Assembly (NCBI GenBank): GCA_026874595.1
Contig: CM049309.1
Location: 16,944,576-17,008,575, forward strand
Length of the DNA: 64,000 nucleotides
Direction of reading: 5' to 3'
From: Sipunculus nudus
Lineage: Eukaryota > Annelida > Sipuncula > Golfingiida > Sipunculidae
A model generated the notes under the pieces. That model saw nothing but the letters and a program-made list of their open reading frames with translations, was not told the origin of the DNA and searched no databases. The translations under genes and the position numbers were made by a program. Shown one piece after another: positions 26,501-37,320 of the stretch. Each line of letters opens with the position of its first letter. Position 1 is the stretch's first letter.

Positions 26501-29241
26501 GTATCCGTAATTTTGAATTCGGCCGTTGAGAGAAGTCGTTGGTTATAAGTTTCCCTGTATTTAAAAACGATTTGTTTTGTAATTGTAACAGACATTATTT
26601 TATGGTTTAAATAAAAGTATTTTGGTCACGTGAAACTATACCCAGCGTTTTGTATCGTGTTCTCTGAGCCAAACGCACACTTGAGGAGACTGTCAAACAC
26701 CATCAGACTGACGTGGTCAAACATTTCTAGGCAAGGCTCAAGTTTCAACGCGTCTCTCCATATATCCTACAAAATAATGTAAGTGTCATGTAAAGTATTT
26801 CCGATATATAATATTTAGAAGCAAGAAATGATCTGTCATCACTGGAGAAAAGGTATTAAATACCTTACAACTATTTTCCATTTTACGCACAATCTTGATA
26901 AAGACATTGTAAATATACTATAGGTTAAGTAGAATTTCTATATTTGAACTGAAATAAAATGGTCAATATCTATTGAAATTTTAAGCTTAACATGTAAACT
27001 TGATAGCTATATTAACCTGCTTTGTAAAAATTACGTCAGAATTATATTTCATCAGCAAAATATACTCAATATTCATTGCTTTTAAAAGCCTTTACGTCAA
27101 AGTTAAGTGTAAACCCTAGCCAACTATGCAGTTTGTGTTTGAATCTCATGTGTTAAACAGTCATTTATTTAGACCTGTTAAAAATATACTATTTCAAATC
27201 TGACTCACAAATGTTTTGCACATATTAACTTTAAAGAGGTCAGGTCTTGTAAGAATTTTATTAAATGAAACACCTAAACCTGTGGAGAGATGCATGTTGA
27301 AACACTAAATTCTGATAATCTTTCGTAACTTCAGAAAAGTCTTTTTGGGCATTTTTAAGAATTTAATACACATACAATGACCTATAACATAATTTGGGAA
27401 TACTTGCTATATACTTGAATATACATGTACATTGTATCTTTAAATGAACGAAATTTAATACTAAACTACTGATCGGGTTTATTATGGAAAAAAGCAGTGT
27501 AGATTACATTACCATCATAATGTGAGTGGATGCACTGAATATTTCAACGTAAGGCTTCAGGATCTCAAAATGAAAACCTGGCGTCAGGAGTCTCCTGTTT
27601 CTGGTCCACTTCTTCCCTTTACTAAGCAGTAACCCATCACCTAAAAACGAAGCGACCTTGAGTATGGATCAGATGAGAAAATGTTTGGTCATCGGTCCGT
27701 TCATCATTCATTTATTCGTTCATCGTTCGGTCGGTCGTCCACAACGACTATACTAAAATCAGTCGGTCCGTCAACTTTCTGTTGTTGGCTATCGATAAGT
27801 TAGTCATTACACCTGTCATTCATGCAACATTCATTATACGATGCAACCACCAATCAGACAATCATTCATTTACTGATATCTTGCTTGGCGTTTTTTTTTT
27901 TTTTGTTTTTTGTTTTTATTCTGCTTTGCTCAATGAATAAAAGTTTCATAGTTAAACACATTTAATGTGATAATATGTCAATCATATAATATAAATGACT
28001 AAAGCAATAGAAGGAGGAAAGGCAAATCGTTTAATGCATATTTGGGTAATAATTATATATAAGTAATTGGGCTTACTATCATTACAACTGATCGATTTCA
28101 ATTTCAACTACACATTCGTCAAATCAAGAACTTAATAAAGTGTGTCCGAGTGCGACCCACTATGCAAAACAAATCTACGCCTGGTATATACAACATACCC
28201 CATGTTTTATTAAACTACCAAATTTTTTACCAATCCATGGTTCCAGTATATGGCTGATCTGTGGTTCCTTTGGCTCTGTAAAAATGGAAATATTTATTAT
28301 TATTTTCGCGGGTACTGAGGACACTACAAAAGAATTTCATCGAAGCTGAAATAAGAAAATAATAACTGATCGTCTATGTTCCCTTGCAAAAAAAAAGGAA
28401 AATTAGAAAAAAAAAACAAATATAAAAAAAAATCGTATATTTTTTTATAAAAATGCGCATGTATTTGAATAGTGCCACTGTTTTCTGATCCAAGATTAAC
28501 CCATGGAATATACATCATTACGTCTTACTCAGAAAGCCTTTGACTGCCAAATGTATTTATATATATGTATATATATGATAATTACCTAACAATCTCACTT
28601 ACCGTTAGTTGAAAGTATTGTTCGTAAAGTGTCGGGATCGGACAATATAACTGCGTTCCTGAATGGTCCAACTCCGAGCCGATAGGGGGAGCCATACGTT
28701 TGAGCCCAGCGAGATAGCTGTTCCAACCCCTTCTCCTGGTCTGCGACCTTGAAAAAACCTTTGACCCTTATGTTAGGATATATTTTATATTGCAAGAATT
28801 TATTTTGCATTGTGCATCACAGCGGTTATAAGCTTTAAAAAAATCTAGATTTGTGTAGTTGCGCGATACGGCCACAATGTGGCGTTCATGTCTTACGCCA
28901 CTGATCGCGTCAGAAGTAACACACTGTTTTGAAAGAAATATTAACATATATATCGTGATATTTTAAGGGGCATATATAATAGTTCACGTATATTTATATT
29001 ACCTGGTACGTGCACATAAACAGGCCCCTTTAAGTTTCGGATACACGTTTTGGCAATGTACCTCCCAAGCGTTTCCAAACAGCCAGTGCTGTGCTGGTCC
29101 CGGGATGGTCTTCAGCAGCTCATCCTCATTTCTCCTGCTCAGAATCTGCATCAGCAGCTGACCGGCGGCAGTCACCATCAGGGCCAGGACACACAGCCAC
29201 AGTACTGACCCAGGAACCAGGTACGTCAACATGGAGGCCAT
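14310..29241 (-). CDS. Cytochrome P450, CYP4 type, 11 exons, complete
   Basis: Exons in transcript order: 29241-29062, 28747-28603, 27640-27513, 26766-26642, 25654-25465, 24546-24460, 24075-23988, 18435-18333, 17778-17645, 15037-14890, 14478-14310. Lengths sum to 1497 nt, giving 498 residues, normal for CYP4, and all splice phases agree. The N-terminus is a hydrophobic signal-anchor followed by the proline hinge [13 protein letters not shown], indicating an ER membrane enzyme. The helix I CYP4 signature [13 protein letters not shown] is at about 300-312; its Glu307 is the position that can bind heme covalently in CYP4 enzymes. ExxR is E364-R367 (CIKESIR). PEKYDPSRF is followed by the heme loop FSAGPRNCIG with thiolate Cys445. 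CYP4 enzymes are NADPH-dependent monooxygenases, often omega-hydroxylases of fatty acids or related lipids; the substrate here is unknown. Exon 6 uses an AAG acceptor. Introns 7 and 9 are enlarged by repeats. Confidence 0.95.
15097..15238. repeat. (GAAT)n tetranucleotide microsatellite
   Basis: Imperfect tandem GAAT repeats degrading to (CAAT)n at the right end. Lies in P450 intron 9. Confidence 0.9.
16518..17419. mobile_element. 902-bp TTAA-flanked MITE with perfect TIRs
   Basis: The left end TTAAGGGGGAACATGACAC, continuing TTTA, is repeated exactly in inverted orientation at the right end, 23 bp including the TTAA. TTAA at both ends fits a piggyBac-type target preference, though with no transposase inside this is an inference. 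Two open frames of 66-81 codons in the interior resemble nothing known. It lies in P450 intron 9. A motif cagtagggggcgccag adjoins the right TIR. Confidence 0.75.
17880..17943. repeat. (AAT)n microsatellite
   Basis: Near-perfect AAT repeats in P450 intron 8. Confidence 0.9.
18551..18597. repeat. (GT)n followed by poly-G tract
   Basis: About nine GT units run directly into an almost pure G run in P450 intron 7, next to the left end of an R1 element. Confidence 0.85.
18633..20545 (+). mobile_element. R1 repeat element, copy 1, with five 338-bp units
   Basis: The left end is ttttagctcagctga followed by a (GTCC)-rich stretch; the right end is cagctgagcgtcatgaccc then atgggtcac. Between them five tandem units begin at the motif gttaacagggcacaaat (18728, 19068, 19406, 19745, 20082), giving periods of 337-340 bp. 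Each unit contains ggacctagaatcttc, a run like aggtctctgttacccatat, and a variant of ggtggcgccacc. No protein is encoded; frames on the minus strand only repeat the unit. Inserted in P450 intron 7. A second near-full copy is at 41343. Confidence 0.8.
20608..20685. repeat. (AT)n microsatellite
   Basis: About 39 uninterrupted AT units between the R1 and R2 elements in P450 intron 7. Confidence 0.95.
20775..22968 (+). mobile_element. R2 repeat element with two internal tandem arrays
   Basis: It begins with a 220-bp unit present twice in tandem (20781 and 21001, starting aaatacaaatgtttcccaca), followed by about 650 bp of unique sequence. Three units of about 330 bp come next, whose CTCF-like cores lie at 21868, 22199 and 22530 and whose bodies carry gccatatctcc and catattttcttcctcttgg. 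It ends near 22968 in gaaatattggcagataccg. Fragments with the same ends occur at 35820-36052 and 28822-28885. There is no coding potential. Inserted in P450 intron 7. Confidence 0.7.
21868..22546 (+). promoter_or_regulatory. Three CTCF-like core motifs spaced about 330 bp apart
   Basis: ccgctagggggcgcta at 21868, ggcggctagggggcgctgc at 22199 and ccactaaggggcgctgc at 22530 each resemble the bilaterian CTCF core CCASYAGRKGGCRC as I know it. They recur because each sits in an R2 tandem unit. Binding is an inference. Confidence 0.4.
23345..23472. mobile_element. 128-bp foldback with a CTCF-like motif at its centre
   Basis: The arms gtcgaaattt and attgtagcatt on the left recur inverted as aatgctacaat and tcgaaatttgaca on the right, with interruptions. 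The central part contains ccaccagatggcg at 23395-23407. Probably a very small MITE; P450 intron 7. Confidence 0.45.
23477..23537. repeat. (AT)n microsatellite
   Basis: Uninterrupted TA repeats just beside the foldback in P450 intron 7. Confidence 0.95.
24690..25045. repeat. Possible MITE fragment rich in GAGTCC words
   Basis: P450 intron 5 holds clustered words such as cgagtcca, gagtccgagta and ccggagtccgaactcgag in alternating orientation. This resembles the subterminal repeats of some hAT-like elements, but no terminal inverted repeats are evident. Confidence 0.25.
28822..28885 (+). repeat. R2-related fragment in P450 intron 1
   Basis: The run ataagctttaaaaaaatct followed by gatttgtgtagttgcgcgatacggcc matches, with about a quarter of positions changed, the R2 sequence at 21205-21250. 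Confidence 0.4.
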
Positions 29242-29860
29242 CTGTGTGGACCAGGCTGAACCAACACTGCAATGATCTATGTTGTAGATTTTAAAATGAA
29301 TAACTCACGCATCCATATATGTATCTAGGGAACCATGGGTCTCGATGCTCAGCTCAATTTTTGTCTATAAGAATATGTGTATGATTTTTTTTCTTTTAAA
29401 TATGGGTCCTGTGATCAGTTTAAGGCAACTGTCTACCCAAATTAAAGTTATCATCCATACACTAATTTGTGAATGGATAGGCCCAGTAACCTTGACCTTG
29501 TTACCCCAAATTCCATAAGTTTCTTTCACTATTGATAGGTGGCAATATCTGGAGTATGGAAGGTTTGGGATCAAAGGTTTGGCTTAAAATGCATCGATAA
29601 TCTTTCTTTATACGTGGGCCCTGTGGCCTTGTAATTTGACCTCATGACCCAGAAAATCAATAGTGTATGTGTTCTTGGGTTAGAGATGGTCCATACATAA
29701 GTCCCGTTTGAAATTCATATGTCAATCCAAACTGGAGTTGTCATTAGGAAACAAATTTGACAGACATACAGAAAGACGAACAGATGGACGGACAGGGTGA
29801 TTAATATAGGGCAGCAGCTTGTTCAAGCGAGGTCCTAATAAACTCAGATGAAACCACAGT
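29242..29860. other. Upstream flank of the P450 gene
   Basis: On the minus strand this is the promoter-side flank of the P450 ATG at 29241. I see no convincing TATA box or other recognisable element. The 29400-29820 part has low-complexity phrases (cttgaccttg, cagacatacagaaagacg) typical of repeat ends, but no second copy could be aligned. Confidence 0.3.
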
Positions 29861-30406
29861 TGCGAATCTGATAGTGTCAATATAATCTGGCAGTCTCAAA
29901 ATAAAGGTGAAAAAAAATGCATCAAATATAGAAAAAAAATACAAGTGGCGCCACCAGTTTTCAGGAACTGAAGAAACCAGTCATAATCAATAAACACACC
30001 GAGTTTCAGGACACTGGAGAAAACCAAAGCTGAGAAACTGATATAATTGCTGTCATTTGACGGTCTCAAAAAGAGAAAAAAAAATCGTGAAAACAGAAAA
30101 AAAATTATAGGTGACGCCATCAGTTTTCGGGAACTGACAAAACTAGCCAAAGGGGGGGGGGGTTACTTACAAGCCTCATAGCTCGGAGGATATATGTTAC
30201 AGTGATCTCATTTCCGGTTTCCAAGGAGATTTTTTATTGACCTCTCCGGATGTACACTAAGAAATTTCTAGGTCCACCGGTTAAGATTTGTGCCCTACAA
30301 TAACGGACGGACGGACGGACGGCCGGCCCGACGGCCGGACCCCAGACGGACGACGGGAAAGCGCCATACCTATACATCATTTGACTTTCAGTCAGCTGAG
30401 CTAAAA
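29860..30406 (-). mobile_element. R1 repeat element, truncated copy 2, inverted
   Basis: Read on the minus strand it starts tttttagctcagctga (30406 downward), then the GTCC-rich stretch, then one and a half R1 units ending in gccacttgtattttt-like sequence. The palindrome appears as gtggcgccaccag near 29946. Confidence 0.65.
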
Positions 30407-30652
30407 ACTCATTTGATAAAAATAAAAAAAAAAGAATAATAAATAATGAAATAATAACAACATCAACAGCAAAAATAATAAAAAAGAAGAACTTGAAAAT
30501 AAATAGAAGTGACAATGGTGGCACTTAATCGCTACTACACGACTCCTCTGACTCAAAGTGTGTCCGAAGGGGGGTAATTTTCCATATTTCCCAATAATAC
30601 TCTATGAAGTCCAGCAGACCCGTCCCCACGCAAGAACGGGTAATTTGCGTAT

Positions 30653-30722
<70 letters not shown>

Positions 30723-30820
30723 TAATATGATCGATATAATAATATTATCATTATTATTGTTGTTATTTTTATTATTGTTATTTTTTTAATTATTATTATT
30801 ATTATTATTATTATTATTTT
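30653..30820. repeat. (AAT)n and (ATT)n microsatellites
   Basis: An AAT tract at about 30653-30723 and, after about 60 bp, ATT-rich sequence to about 30820. The two together could form a long weak hairpin. Confidence 0.9.
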
Positions 30821-31181
30821 AATTTTTTAGTTCGAAATTTAAGAAAGTTTACAAAACATTGTGCTTTAAATGATGCCAACGTGAGGGTAGTTTGGGTTCT
30901 ATTTTAATGAGCCGTATGCCACAGCGGTGGCAGTGTTTATCTTTGTTCCGTGACACTGTCAATATTAGGATTCCCAACCATTTTCTTAAAAAAAATATTT
31001 TGCTGATTACAATAAAAAGATACTGAAATATCTAATAACTGACAGCGGATCCAATAATGTTAACACATATAATTAATAATACACCATAATTTTCTCCAAT
31101 TTAAAAACCAGAGGTATTTTATACACATGTGAAGGGCATATGTGATATGGACTTTGCACTCTCAGGTCCACTTTTAGTATT

Positions 31182-31226
31182 GTTCCCAGCCTGCCTCGCG
31201 CTACGCTCGCAAGGCAGGCTGGGAAC
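31182..31226. repeat. Near-perfect hairpin flanked by direct repeats
   Basis: gttcccagcctgcct at 31182 is mirrored by aggcaggctgggaac ending at 31226, 15 paired bases with a short GC-rich centre that pairs further. The 10-bp word gtccactttt occurs just before (about 31166) and just after (about 31235), as a target duplication would. Confidence 0.6.
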
Positions 31227-31585
31227 CATGCTAGTCCACTTTTGAAGCAGATGAACCCTATTCAGCTACTAAACACCGCGTGATCACACACAGAGGTCAT
31301 TATGCACTGTGCATGTACCGACGTATTTACCTGTATCTTAGTTAACGTTTACGACACACAATGAGAAGGAATTCCCCGTAAGGGAACGTGCACAATACGT
31401 ATACAGCTGCATGTTTATACTTACTGGATTTTTGCAAGACGATCACGTCAGTGAAAGGCAACCATAGACTTGTAAAATGAACCTGTCCCGACCTATATAC
31501 ACATGGTGTAAGATTAACTGAGGCCAATGTGCCGAGGTATTAAAGATAATGGCGGATTTCTTGGGGGGGGGGGGCATGATTTCAC

Positions 31586-31588
<3 letters not shown>

Positions 31589-31628
<40 letters not shown>
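31589..31628. repeat. (GA)n microsatellite
   Basis: About 19 GA units preceded by a short poly-G run. Confidence 0.95.
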
Positions 31629-31629
<1 letters not shown>

Positions 31630-32289
31630 ATACAGGCAGAGAGGGAATGGAATGCACCATGTGGGGTCGGTCACTGTACACAAACAAAACATTGAAAAAG
31701 GTGATATAGTTTTATTTACAATACATTTCCGTTCATTTTTGAAGGATTTGCAGAACAGATAAAGATATACCGGGCTGCTGGGTCCAGGGATGTCTTTGAA
31801 TTAAAATTAATCAATGGAAGCTAGGGTTCTCTTAACAATATATTCTAGAGTATAGAAACTATAATATACAATTCATATATCCTGTTCAATAAAAAATATA
31901 CATATTGTGTGATAGTAGTGATACCTACTACATTGTAAATATTTCTTTATTCGAACACCCTTATTCTTTTTAAATGAATCATTACAGATGTTAAAATTCA
32001 AGTATTATGCGTAAAAGCATAATTAAATCTCTATACAAGTATAATATATATTTTTACATGTTATTCCGATAAAGTGTGCACTTATTTTTTTTATCCAACA
32101 AAGAGTGTTTTTATTAATTCATTAATTTATTGGACGATTGCATTTAAACATTCGCGTAAATATTTGTACAGAGTGTTCCCCCGTTTTATATACTGTAGGT
32201 GTAACATAAACTAAAGCTATATTAATCAATTATGGTATTACCAGGTTTGTACTTTGGCAACATCGGAAGTCACCAGTGTCCGCTGCAGG

Positions 32290-32466
32290 TGGTACTGTAC
32301 ACAGGCACTTGTTATCAATGGTGATTTTTACATGTAAGCAATTGGAGATATCAGAGGGTGTAACCATGTACACATTATCGTTCATACCTTTTTTACATGG
32401 TTACGCCCCCTGATATCACCCGTTATTTACGTGTAAATCTGTATTGACAACGAGTACGTGTGGTTG
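32290..32466. mobile_element. Foldback element with about 75-bp imperfect arms
   Basis: The inner arms gatatcagagggtgtaacc and ggttacgccccctgatatc are inverted copies with two mismatches. Outward, tgttatcaatggtgattttt and the inverted form of aaatctgtattgacaacgag continue the pairing. The loop is about 20 bp. There is no coding sequence. Confidence 0.55.
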
Positions 32467-32807
32467 TGTGTGTGGATAATTAATAGGTTCTAGTGACGTC
32501 CGATTGTTCTGATCTGCTCTCATCAAGTAAATAAATGAAATTAACTCCGTAATGCAGAATTATACGAGTATCATATGGGGTAATTTTTGAAAAAATCAAA
32601 TGAATTTTGAAGAGGAAAAAAAATTATTAAACGACAATTTTTTTAATATTTAAAAAACGTGAGTAGTGGGGAGTCGCACCTAAAGACCGCGAAGGCCACA
32701 TGGACATGAAATTTAGTGGCGTATCATTACATCCGCTGAAAAATGATTGACATGCACTATTAACTCAGCTGAAAATGACTCACATGCGTTAATTGTTAGA
32801 CATTGCC

Positions 32808-32900
32808 TTCAGTCCTTTGCATATATACAAAAGGACATGTACGGAAAGGAAAATGTCTTCAGTCCATTGCAAATATACAAAAGGACATGTACGGAAAGCA
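32808..32900. repeat. Short direct duplication
   Basis: A unit of about 46 bp, beginning cttcagtcctttgcatata and ending ggacatgtacggaaag, occurs twice in tandem with few changes. An open frame of 130 codons on the opposite strand (32789-33181) spans it but resembles no known protein. Confidence 0.6.
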
Positions 32901-33299
32901 ACGATGTTCTTTGTTAGCAAAAAAGTTAAATCTCTATTCCAACAGAGCGCATACCTTCGCCAATACAAGCTATTGTACCGAATCCGGAATTTACTCGAAT
33001 CCGTATAATAACGTAACAGGATAACCAATGTCCTTCGCTGCATCGCTCTAAACAGTTTCGGAAAAATCAGTTTGTGCAATTGCCTTTTGTGCAATTTTAC
33101 GAGCAGATAAAAACAGCAGACAAATAAATGACCAAAAAAAACAGACTCGGCCTTTGACGTACTGTTGTAAACACATTCCACATCTCTGTTGGAGGAAATT
33201 ATATTTTTACTACATCCGGTTCGTTTGGTGAACGTATATTTTTGGTGGGGTATTTACAGTCAACTTGTTCCATGATGATGATTTGAAGAGTACACATGT

Positions 33300-33443
33300 A
33301 TGAGTGTGTATGAATGATTAAATAAATGGATGAATGAATAAGTAAATGAGCGAAAGAACGAATGAATGAATGATGAATAATAAATAAATAAATGGATGAG
33401 TAAATGAGTGAATAAATGAATGAATAATTACACACACACACAA

Positions 33444-33497
<54 letters not shown>
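33300..33497. repeat. (GAAT)n, (CA)n and (TA)n compound microsatellite
   Basis: Degenerate GAAT/TAAA repeats to about 33427, then (CA)n to about 33463, then (TA)n to 33497. Confidence 0.9.
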
Positions 33498-33499
<2 letters not shown>

Positions 33500-35329
33500 A
33501 CGAGAGCACCCACGACAAAACAAGTTGTATTGACAAAACAGACAGGCGCCAATGGTGACCTCTCGTGGAGATTTACGTGTTTATTTGCGTGCTACCAGTA
33601 TGTTTGTCATGGCACAAAACAGTCACTGCAATATTTCAGCTGTCACGTGGATCTGTGGGGTTTTTTTCATGCGACAGGGTTCAGCAATCTGATCAATGTG
33701 TGAAGAATCATCCAGAAAAATAGAGAAATGTGTGTATAATGTGGCTGTTTACCGGGATTTTATTGTACATGACACACTATTACTGGCACTGTTTCGTTCT
33801 ACTGGACTTGTTGTCGATGCTAGTCCATGTTTAAGGTAAGCAACATTATCATAAATGTAGAGTAATTCAACACACATATAATACTAGACCAGGCACGGCC
33901 TCTTATACATGCTTCACATTCTTATTTCGGAGCAGAGCTGATAAATTAACCAACTAGATTACATAGCGCGAGCTAGATCTAAGGACAGATATTGACATCA
34001 GGTGACACATTCGTGTGTGTGGTAGATAGGATTGATTGTGTTATATTAATCAAACAACTCACATTTGTATAGACCCGACCATCGTTTACGGTCTCGACTA
34101 GTTGGTACAGTGGACAACAATATAAACTGTATACCATAAGATAATAAGAAACACCTACCATTATGGAGGAGGCGCAGTATTAGCGCCCGATTTGAGAAGG
34201 CTGGACCTATACTGGAAACTATTAAAGCAAGGTATTCACCTGCATTATGTGTACAATTTATATTATTAATAATGGACACTTTATAATGAGCTTCAGGTAA
34301 TTTCTGCTGAGAAAACTTTTATTGGCTCTGTAACGGATGCATGAGCTTGTTTATCCACTAGCTGTTATTAAACACGGTAAAAGTTTCCATGTTGACACAC
34401 AGAAAAATAACATTAAAACCAAAGGTGGTTTTTTATATGCCAAAATTTAAGAAAGAAAATTTAAGAATTGAGAAATATATGAAAGTAATTCCTATATGAA
34501 GAACCATATTTGCTGAAAACATAACTGGTGCTTTTTTTAAAACAGACTGTATGTTTCCAATCATCAAATGCATAACCTTGATTTTAAGTTATTGAATTTA
34601 CAAAACATACATTCCACGGTCAAAATGAACCCTTAAGCTGTTTGATGTTGAAAAAAAAGTAATCAGACATAACTGACAGCATTTTCTCTCCGAGTCTTAA
34701 TACTGAATAATCTGCATTTGTACTTCCGTGAATCACATTAACTCTTGATCATATATGATTTTCAGATTAATTATGGTTAATGATTACAGTTAATAATGGT
34801 TCCGGGAATTCAGCAAAAGCGGTGGCAAAGGGCCTTTCTTGAAATGCTACATTGTAGAGTGTGTGTATGATTCACGTTTTCATTCATATCATATCACTGC
34901 TACTTACATATATTAGTGAACCTCTGATGTAAAAAACCTTCCCTGGCCCAAATGTTCAGTGAAGCAGACACTGGGTTTCCTGGCATTACATAAGCTATAT
35001 AAACAAACGAATATAGAGTATACATGTGACTTCACTAATTTACCATATACAATATATATACAGTCACATAGAGCTATCTTCAGTACATATAATTTATTCG
35101 CTTTTCTTGTTGTTTCTAAATACGATTTGCACGGCTCCCATGAACCAGGCTCCTGAAGGGAATTTTTATAGCACTTAAGAAAAATTATAGAGTTTTCGGC
35201 AAAAAAAAAAATTTAAGGGAAATTGACAACTTTTTACTGCACACCCACTTTTACTACGACCATCAGTACACCATGAATATAGGTTTGTTTAAGTGGTTTA
35301 GACTGTTGTACATGTATAACTTCAAAACG
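33498..35329. other. Intergenic stretch without recognised features
   Basis: AT-rich sequence with only short, unrelated open frames. I see no repeat copies, RNA genes or exons here. Confidence 0.35.
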
Positions 35330-35760
35330 TACCTCGACAAGCGACTACGTGTATCCACCGAGTGTTAAGGGAAAATAGACTGCATATTAGCATGGATGTC
35401 TGCCCCGTCAACATGACTGTAGGTGGCGCCACCTGTCATTTGAACGAGAAGGCTATCCAAGATGTATACACATAATTTCAGGTGGATGAGATATGAGTGA
35501 ATTTTACCCTAGGCAGATGAACAGGTGGACACCAGGCAAAATTGTTTGTCGATTGGGCCACTAAATTTGTATAAGCTTTAGTGCTATGCAAGATCCATAC
35601 TTATGCAACATTTCAGACCGATTCGTCAAACCAGTCCTGAGATATAAGCATGAATGTCTGTCGTATAGGTGGCGCCACCTGCAGACTCAACGAAAAATCT
35701 ATCCGTTCCGTGATACGCTGGTGACCTAACCCTTGCAATTCAAACATTACAATTTGACGA
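35330..35760 (-). mobile_element. R3 repeat element, partial inverted copy
   Basis: On the minus strand it matches the R3 copy at 47.6-48.8 kb, including tctgttcatctgcctnggg-like and catatctc phrases. It ends in a ggatacacgtagtcgcttgtcg-like terminus (35336-35358 on the plus strand), nearly identical to the copy-1 end near 48770. Palindromes ggtggcgccacc are at 35422 and 35668. Confidence 0.65.
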
Positions 35761-35819
35761 TTAAAGGCACATAATCATTTGCAAAAGTCTGTGTTTTATC
35801 TCAAGCTATAATTGATTTA

Positions 35820-36052
35820 TGACTTTATAAAAACTTTCCTAGCAAAACCTTCCCGGAACATGGACTTAAAATTTCTAATTCCTTTGTATTTACGCTCTCG
35901 TGGTTCTATGTGTGAGTAAACAAAGTCCCGTGTGTCATTTACCATAACAAGACTGCGTGGGGAAGGTTAGGTCTTTTGCATGTGCCGCACCTTTATTTCG
36001 CACATGAGTAACCGAAAGACTTTAGAATGAAATATTGGCAAATACCGTAATG
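35820..36052 (+). mobile_element. R2 element, short deletion derivative
   Basis: The left part resembles the R2 220-bp unit (tgtgtgagtaaac, taccataacaaga) and the right part resembles the R2 terminus (gaaatattggcaaataccg). The internal arrays are absent, as expected for an internally deleted copy. Confidence 0.5.
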
Positions 36053-36525
36053 TTTTAAGGAAAACAGGAAAAGGACCCTATTCATATATTTGAGGTGTAT
36101 TATATGAAGGTAATCCCCTGAACCTTTTTTTATAAGTTGATAAGAACACACCAAATTCGCGGTACACAGGCTGCCCGTTATGTTAATATCCACATTTTTA
36201 TAACATGTGGGGGGGGCAAACTAATTAAACACGTTAAACAAAGGCATCTGGTTGCAATACAGTCTAGCCAGAGTTTTGAAAACGGCGTTTCGAAACTGGT
36301 GAACTTAAACTTCCACACATACGCAACCAATCATTTGAAGTAACAGAAGTTTTGTTTGTAAACATTGGAGCATAAACCGTGTTTGATAACAATCTGTAGA
36401 TAAACAAGGTAATTCTTCCGTCGCAGAGGCATTAAAAGGCCCTTTCTCAGCAGGAATCGCCTACAGATCATGAATAAGTACGCAAATAGGCCAAATATCA
36501 TATCAATTCTACAGAAAAGCTGGCT
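36053..36525 (+). mobile_element. TTAA-type MITE, family M1, copy 2
   Basis: Shares with copy 1 the phrases atgtggggggggcaaac, ggcatctggttgcaa, gccagagttttgaaa and a related right half. Its right end abuts copy 3, which is inverted, so the two lie tail to tail. Confidence 0.6.
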
Positions 36526-37014
36526 TTAAAGGTTCCCATTCACCTACCCGTTGAAAAAAAAAAAATTACCGGTATGTGTTTTTTGGCTTCCCCTGTGTTT
36601 ATATTAATGACTTAGGGTAATTCTAGTTATCGAAAGTTCTTAAAAGGTCTCCGTGAAGGATGTATGAACTTTTTTACCAACAACATTTTTGTAAACACAA
36701 CAATGTTGACAAACGGGAAAAACATGTAACCTTAGGTGGCAGGTTGGATATATGTGAAGGTAGAAAGGTCACTTGTCGCAAAACGCCATTTGTAAAGCTC
36801 TGGATTTTCTGACTTGCTGCCAGATGCCTTCGTTGAATTTGTTTTGATTATTCTGGCTGGCCCCCACATATTATAAACATGTTGATGTAAACAAAACAGA
36901 CAGCCCTTGTGCGGTGATATCAAAATGTGGGTGTTTTCTGGCTTTTTTTTATATAAGCTCCAAGGGATTACCTTTAGTTTATAAGGTCAGATAGGTGATT
37001 GGGCCCCTTTAAGA
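36526..37014 (-). mobile_element. TTAA-type MITE, family M1, copy 3, both TIRs visible
   Basis: The plus-strand left end tttaaaggttcccattcacc and right end taggtgattgggccccttta are inverted copies of each other (about 20 of 24 positions), with TTAA at each outer edge. It is the best-preserved member and defines the family termini TTAA-AGGKKCCCAWTCACCTA. Confidence 0.7.
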
Positions 37015-37077
37015 TATTTATTGAAATAACATTTTGCCCCAATTACATATACATATTTGTAATCTTCAGAATATCCT

Positions 37078-37320
37078 TTATCAGATATTCGAGCGGTAGA
37101 ATGCTCCGCGCTTCCCTGGCGACCCTGGTTTGATCCCCGGTCTGGCTATGAGAGCGGGTTATATGTAGTGGCCAGTTCAAGATCGGTGGTTTTATCCGGG
37201 TTCTCCGGTTGCCTCCATCCGTACGGAAAGCCACCATCCGAGCCATGGAGAGTGCCTTCAATTAATATAACTAGTTGTACAATCCATGTACAATAAACTA
37301 AGCTTAAATAAAGCCTATAC
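37078..37320 (+). mobile_element. tRNA-derived SINE
   Basis: The head looks like a degenerate tRNA: gagcggtagaatgctccgcg (D-arm and A box region) and ggtttgatccccgg (B box, 37127). A tRNA-unrelated body follows, containing ggttttatccgggttctccg, a phrase typical of mollusc SINE bodies as I recall. The tail has aataaagcc near 37307. The minus-strand open frame over it is not a gene. Confidence 0.65.

Noticed and set aside
32789-33181. 130-codon frame on the minus strand
   Set aside because: Composition-driven, includes a short tandem duplication, and resembles no known family; no splice context.
15097-33427. CRISPR-like arrays in the (GAAT)n regions
   Set aside because: Simple tetranucleotide repeats without spacers, in a eukaryotic genome.
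37043-37261. 72-codon minus-strand frame
   Set aside because: Lies over the tRNA-derived SINE.
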